This document shows positions 61,442 to 64,000 of a stretch of 64,000 nucleotides of DNA, one piece after another. Position 1 is the stretch's first letter. Every line of letters starts with the position of its first letter. The notes beneath the pieces are model-generated. The model did not search any database, was not told the origin of the DNA, and saw only the letters and a list, made by a program, of their open reading frames with translations. Source of the DNA: Gammaproteobacteria bacterium (lineage in GTDB: Bacteria > Pseudomonadota > Gammaproteobacteria > Pseudomonadales > Azotimanducaceae); contig JAPPAV010000017.1 in NCBI GenBank assembly GCA_026705345.1, positions 1 through 64,000 of the forward strand. The letters are read 5' to 3'. The position numbers and the translations under genes were made by a program.

Positions 61442-61960
61442 CTAGTGGTCCATCGTCAATCGATCTTGGACGTGTTCCGTCTCGTAGTGGATCTTACGGC
61501 GCAGGAACGTTGTGCCGAAGATCCCCGAGAGCGATGCGATCATGCCGCACATTGTCGGAATCGTCGCCTGGGATACACCCGCCGCCATGGAGCGGGCGTT
61601 GCCGCCTTGCGTCGCCATGGCATCGAACACCGCGATCATGCCCGTCACCGTGCCCAGCAGCCCGAGCAAGGGGCACAGCGCCACGCAGGTAAGGATGATC
61701 GGAAAGCTCCCGTCGATGCGTTCCCTGGCCTGCGACACCAAGGCCTCGCGGATGACGTGGGCCGCCCATGAGCGGCGCTCTGTCCGGGACTCCCACTGCT
61801 CCGTCACGTCGTGGATCATCCGGCGATGCTCCGAACGGAAATACCAGACCCGTTCGAAGATCAACGTCCACATCAGGAACGTCGTCAACGCGATGAGATA
61901 CAGAACGTCCCCGCCCTGGGCGAAGAACGCCGACAAGCCGATGTACGCGTCGTAGAACAT
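61442..61960 (-). CDS. MotA/TolQ/ExbB-family proton channel protein (short)
   Basis: Protein of 172 residues with three helices (DVLYLIALTTFLMWTLIFER, FPIILTCVALCPLLGLLGTV and TIPTMCGMIASLSGIFGTTF). The TolQ/ExbB signature GLLGTVTGMIAVFDAMATQG is complete. It starts 7 bases after the stop of the large ExbB-like gene; the two homologues are probably used together, as in the TtpC-type systems of Vibrio. Confidence 0.94.
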   Translation of the reverse strand: MFYDAYIGLSAFFAQGGDVLYLIALTTFLMWTLIFERVWYFRSEHRRMIHDVTEQWESRTERRSWAAHVIREALVSQARERIDGSFPIILTCVALCPLLGLLGTVTGMIAVFDAMATQGGNARSMAAGVSQATIPTMCGMIASLSGIFGTTFLRRKIHYETEHVQDRLTMDH

Positions 61961-61967
61961 CGCCGCG

Positions 61968-63449
61968 TTATTCCGTCTCGGTTACCGGATCGCTCGAATC
62001 CTCGGCGTGCTGGGCAACGATACCGGCGGACTGCTCGTCAAGGATATGAATGATCGACCGGCTCCGCTGATTCACGATGGCGTGCAGCAACGTCGTGGGA
62101 ATCGCCACGCATAGTCCGAGCACGGTGGTCATCAATGCCGTCGAGATGCCGCTGGCCATCGTCTTGGGATCGCCGGCGCCGAACAGCGTGATCGACTGGA
62201 AGGTCTCGATCATCCCGATCACCGTACCGAGCAATCCCATCAGCGGCGCGACGATGGAAATCACCTGGATGATGGCGATGTTCCTCGTCAATGCTGGCAT
62301 CTCCGCAAGGATTCCCTCACCAAGTTTCAGTTCCAACGTTTCGGTGTCGACATCACGGTTGTCGTCGTAGACCTTGATGACCCGACCGAGCGGGTTGTCT
62401 TCGCTGGGCGCTTCCGGCTGATTGCGCTGTTGGTTGACCTTGCGACCGACGATAGTCAGCGTGATGAGCCGTTCGATCGCCAAAAGCACGCCGATGATGC
62501 CCACGAGAATGATGATCGATCCGGGATAGTCACCCTGACCGTCGCAGAAGGGCAGGTAACAGTGCCCGTCCGCGATGCCGCCAAAGGGCGTACCGACCAT
62601 CTCGCCGATGGTCGCCTTTTGGATCAGCAGCCGGGTCAGGCTGCCACGGGTCGGGTCGACGGCAAACGACACAAGGTCCCCGGGTTCGGCCTCGAAGAGA
62701 GCGTCCGCCGTATTCTTGAACTGCGCCTCCGGCTGTCGCCCGAGTTCGACCAGCCGGTCGAGGTCCCAGTCGTAGTTGACGTAGCCCGTCTCGTCGATGA
62801 CGCCGAACGATCCGATGCGCAGGACCTCGGTGTCTTCCCGGCTGCCGTCAAGCCGGTCCACCGGCGCGGTGAAACGCGTCACCTTTCCGGACTCCACCGC
62901 TTCGCGCAGCAGCGCTTCCCATAGTTCCTCCATCTCGTCGATGGTCGCGAGCTGGGTCGCCTGACCCATTCTCTGGGCAAAGTCGCTGAGCCACTCGCCG
63001 CGGTTCGGGTATTGGGCGCTGACTATGGACTCGTCGAAACGGCTCCGCGTATCCCCCGCCACCTGCTGGAGCACGCCGAACAACTCGCGCAGCTTCCCGA
63101 GGCGTTCGTTGTACTGATCCTGCAGCGTGCCGATCCGGATCTCGTTTTCGTCGTACTGCGCCTGCAGTTGATCGCCGCGGCGTTCGAGGCGGCGTTTCTC
63201 CGCCCTCGCGTCATCGAGCATTTTGGCCTGGTTGTCGCGCTGGGCCCGGAATTCCTGCTCCCGCCGGACGTTCTCGGTGTTTTCGACCACGCGGCGATCT
63301 TCGACATTCTTGAGCAACTGATCGAGGGTGTTTGCTTCGACGACCTCGAGCTCGCCGCCGATGATCTCCTCTTGGGCGAAGGCTGACGCGCCCGTCCACG
63401 CCAAGACGATGGGACAGACGAGTCGTATTGTTCGGCTGAGTAGTCTCAT
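61968..63449 (-). CDS. Large MotA/TolQ/ExbB-family protein with periplasmic coiled coil (TtpC-like)
   Basis: Protein of 493 residues. A signal peptide (RLVCPIVLAWTGASAFAQ) leads into a periplasmic coiled coil of about 120 residues (LDQLLKNVEDRRVVENTENV, LDDARAEKRRLERRGDQLQA) and a further region. The C-terminal 200 residues are ExbB-like with YPGSIIILVGIIGVLLAIER and GLLGTVIGMIETFQSITLFG. This plan matches TtpC of TonB2-type systems. It starts 3 bases after the DUF3450 gene stop. Confidence 0.92.
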   Translation of the reverse strand: MRLLSRTIRLVCPIVLAWTGASAFAQEEIIGGELEVVEANTLDQLLKNVEDRRVVENTENVRREQEFRAQRDNQAKMLDDARAEKRRLERRGDQLQAQYDENEIRIGTLQDQYNERLGKLRELFGVLQQVAGDTRSRFDESIVSAQYPNRGEWLSDFAQRMGQATQLATIDEMEELWEALLREAVESGKVTRFTAPVDRLDGSREDTEVLRIGSFGVIDETGYVNYDWDLDRLVELGRQPEAQFKNTADALFEAEPGDLVSFAVDPTRGSLTRLLIQKATIGEMVGTPFGGIADGHCYLPFCDGQGDYPGSIIILVGIIGVLLAIERLITLTIVGRKVNQQRNQPEAPSEDNPLGRVIKVYDDNRDVDTETLELKLGEGILAEMPALTRNIAIIQVISIVAPLMGLLGTVIGMIETFQSITLFGAGDPKTMASGISTALMTTVLGLCVAIPTTLLHAIVNQRSRSIIHILDEQSAGIVAQHAEDSSDPVTETE

Positions 63450-63452
63450 TTC

Positions 63453-64000
63453 CTAGCCCTCCACCAGAATCGGTACCGGCAGGAGGTTCTGTCCAGCCTG
63501 CTTCTTCGCCATGCGCAAACCTGTGCGTACTGCGGCCTGGAAACTGTCGTCGAGTTCCACCCAGCGACGTTCCTGCTTGTTGTAGAACCCGGTTTCCTCG
63601 GCGTCGGTCGTCTGGTACATCAAGGCCACGCGTCCTACCTGCAGGACTTCGACGACCCGATGCGTGCCGCCCACTTCGATCTCGTCCGTGTACGCAGTCA
63701 TCGAGCGGCCGAAGTCGTTCTCGATCTGGTAGGCGTTGAGTACCGCCGCGAACTGTTCCGATACCGCGACGTCGGGGTTGTCCAGGACATCGCGAAGGTG
63801 CTCGAGTCGGTCCCGCCGCTCCGTCATGTGGAAAGGCATGTCGTTGTCAATCAATTGCTCGAGGGCAATCACCATGCGATCCATAAGCGGCACGACATCG
63901 CGCTGGATGTCCGAAACCTTGCCCATGTTCTCGGTGATCTCGGAAATCTGAGCTTCCTGCGTGGCCACTTGGCGTTCCAATTGGCGGTTGTAGATCCGAA
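63453..64000 (-). CDS. DUF3450 family protein, 5' end beyond window
   Basis: The frame is open to the right edge (182 codons seen). It contains a coiled coil near the edge (RIYNRQLERQVATQEAQISE), then DNPDVAVSEQFAAVLNAYQI, VGGTHRVVEVLQVGRVALMY and KKQAGQNLLPVPILVEG at the C-terminus, all typical of DUF3450 proteins that open TonB-ExbB operons. It is probably periplasmic; the signal peptide lies outside. It has 3 bases to the large ExbB-like gene. Confidence 0.92.
   Translation of the reverse strand, partial: RIYNRQLERQVATQEAQISEITENMGKVSDIQRDVVPLMDRMVIALEQLIDNDMPFHMTERRDRLEHLRDVLDNPDVAVSEQFAAVLNAYQIENDFGRSMTAYTDEIEVGGTHRVVEVLQVGRVALMYQTTDAEETGFYNKQERRWVELDDSFQAAVRTGLRMAKKQAGQNLLPVPILVEG

Overview
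This is a high-GC, densely coded bacterial chromosome segment with 60 protein genes (two cut by the window edges) and three tRNA genes. Several traits point to a gammaproteobacterium: the order uvrC-pgsA-tRNA-Cys, an hspQ gene, and a TonB operon of the type DUF3450 - large ExbB - ExbB - ExbD - TonB - TPR protein. Scattered acyl-CoA, aldolase, hydantoinase, molybdenum hydroxylase, PhyH and LLM-oxidoreductase genes resemble those of uncultured marine or sponge-associated heterotrophs. The species cannot be resolved from sequence alone.

Layout. 1-9.4 kb: a truncated subtilase, a large MalT-like LuxR regulator, then a five-gene minus-strand operon of two secreted/anchored 'PDLSG' proteins, a DUF6152 protein and two DUF6644-like membrane proteins. 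9.5-13.5 kb: a DNA-repair pair, a FAN1-type nuclease and a helicase carrying a RecB/Cas4-like nuclease domain, coupled by an ATGA overlap. 13.6-17.4 kb: ECF sigma factor, zinc-finger anti-sigma factor, YbjQ-like protein, a hypothetical protein, an M19 dipeptidase and a retropepsin-like protease. 17.6-26.3 kb: rmuC, enoyl-CoA hydratase, HpaI-type aldolase, acyl-CoA synthetase, phosphopantetheinyl transferase, a proteasome-like Ntn hydrolase with Ser in place of Thr1, a GloB-like hydrolase and a glycosidase-like propeller.

26.3-34.9 kb: two tRNA-Leu genes on opposite strands, a stand-alone fragment resembling an RND-pump porter subdomain, a lipoprotein, a third 'PDLSG' paralogue, a PepSY membrane protein, and a CHY zinc-finger - HyuA - HyuB operon. 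35-43.8 kb: flotillin and NfeD-like pair, a molybdenum hydroxylase pair of isoquinoline-oxidoreductase type, a MaoC dehydratase, an ankyrin-repeat protein and a STAS protein. 43.9-53 kb: tRNA-Cys, pgsA, uvrC, a DUF503 pair, a GNAT enzyme, acyl-CoA dehydrogenase, a small HTH protein, aroA with an unusual active-site loop, an LLM oxidoreductase and PhyH. 53-58.8 kb: a two-component system, a D-2-hydroxyacid dehydrogenase, an amidohydrolase, hspQ and riboflavin synthase (apparently starting at ATA). 58.8-64 kb: the TonB energy-transduction operon.

A family of 25-bp palindromes (GTAGGGG followed by an 8-bp stem with the loop CTTGT) recurs in many intergenic gaps, with paired changes in the stem. 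In two places its GTAG end supplies the stop codon of the neighbouring gene. No transposase, prophage, CRISPR array or recognised defence island was found. The least conventional items are the Ser1 Ntn hydrolase, the ATA start of riboflavin synthase beside a 9-bp tandem repeat, the stand-alone RND-like fragment, the CHY-hydantoinase coupling and the palindrome family.
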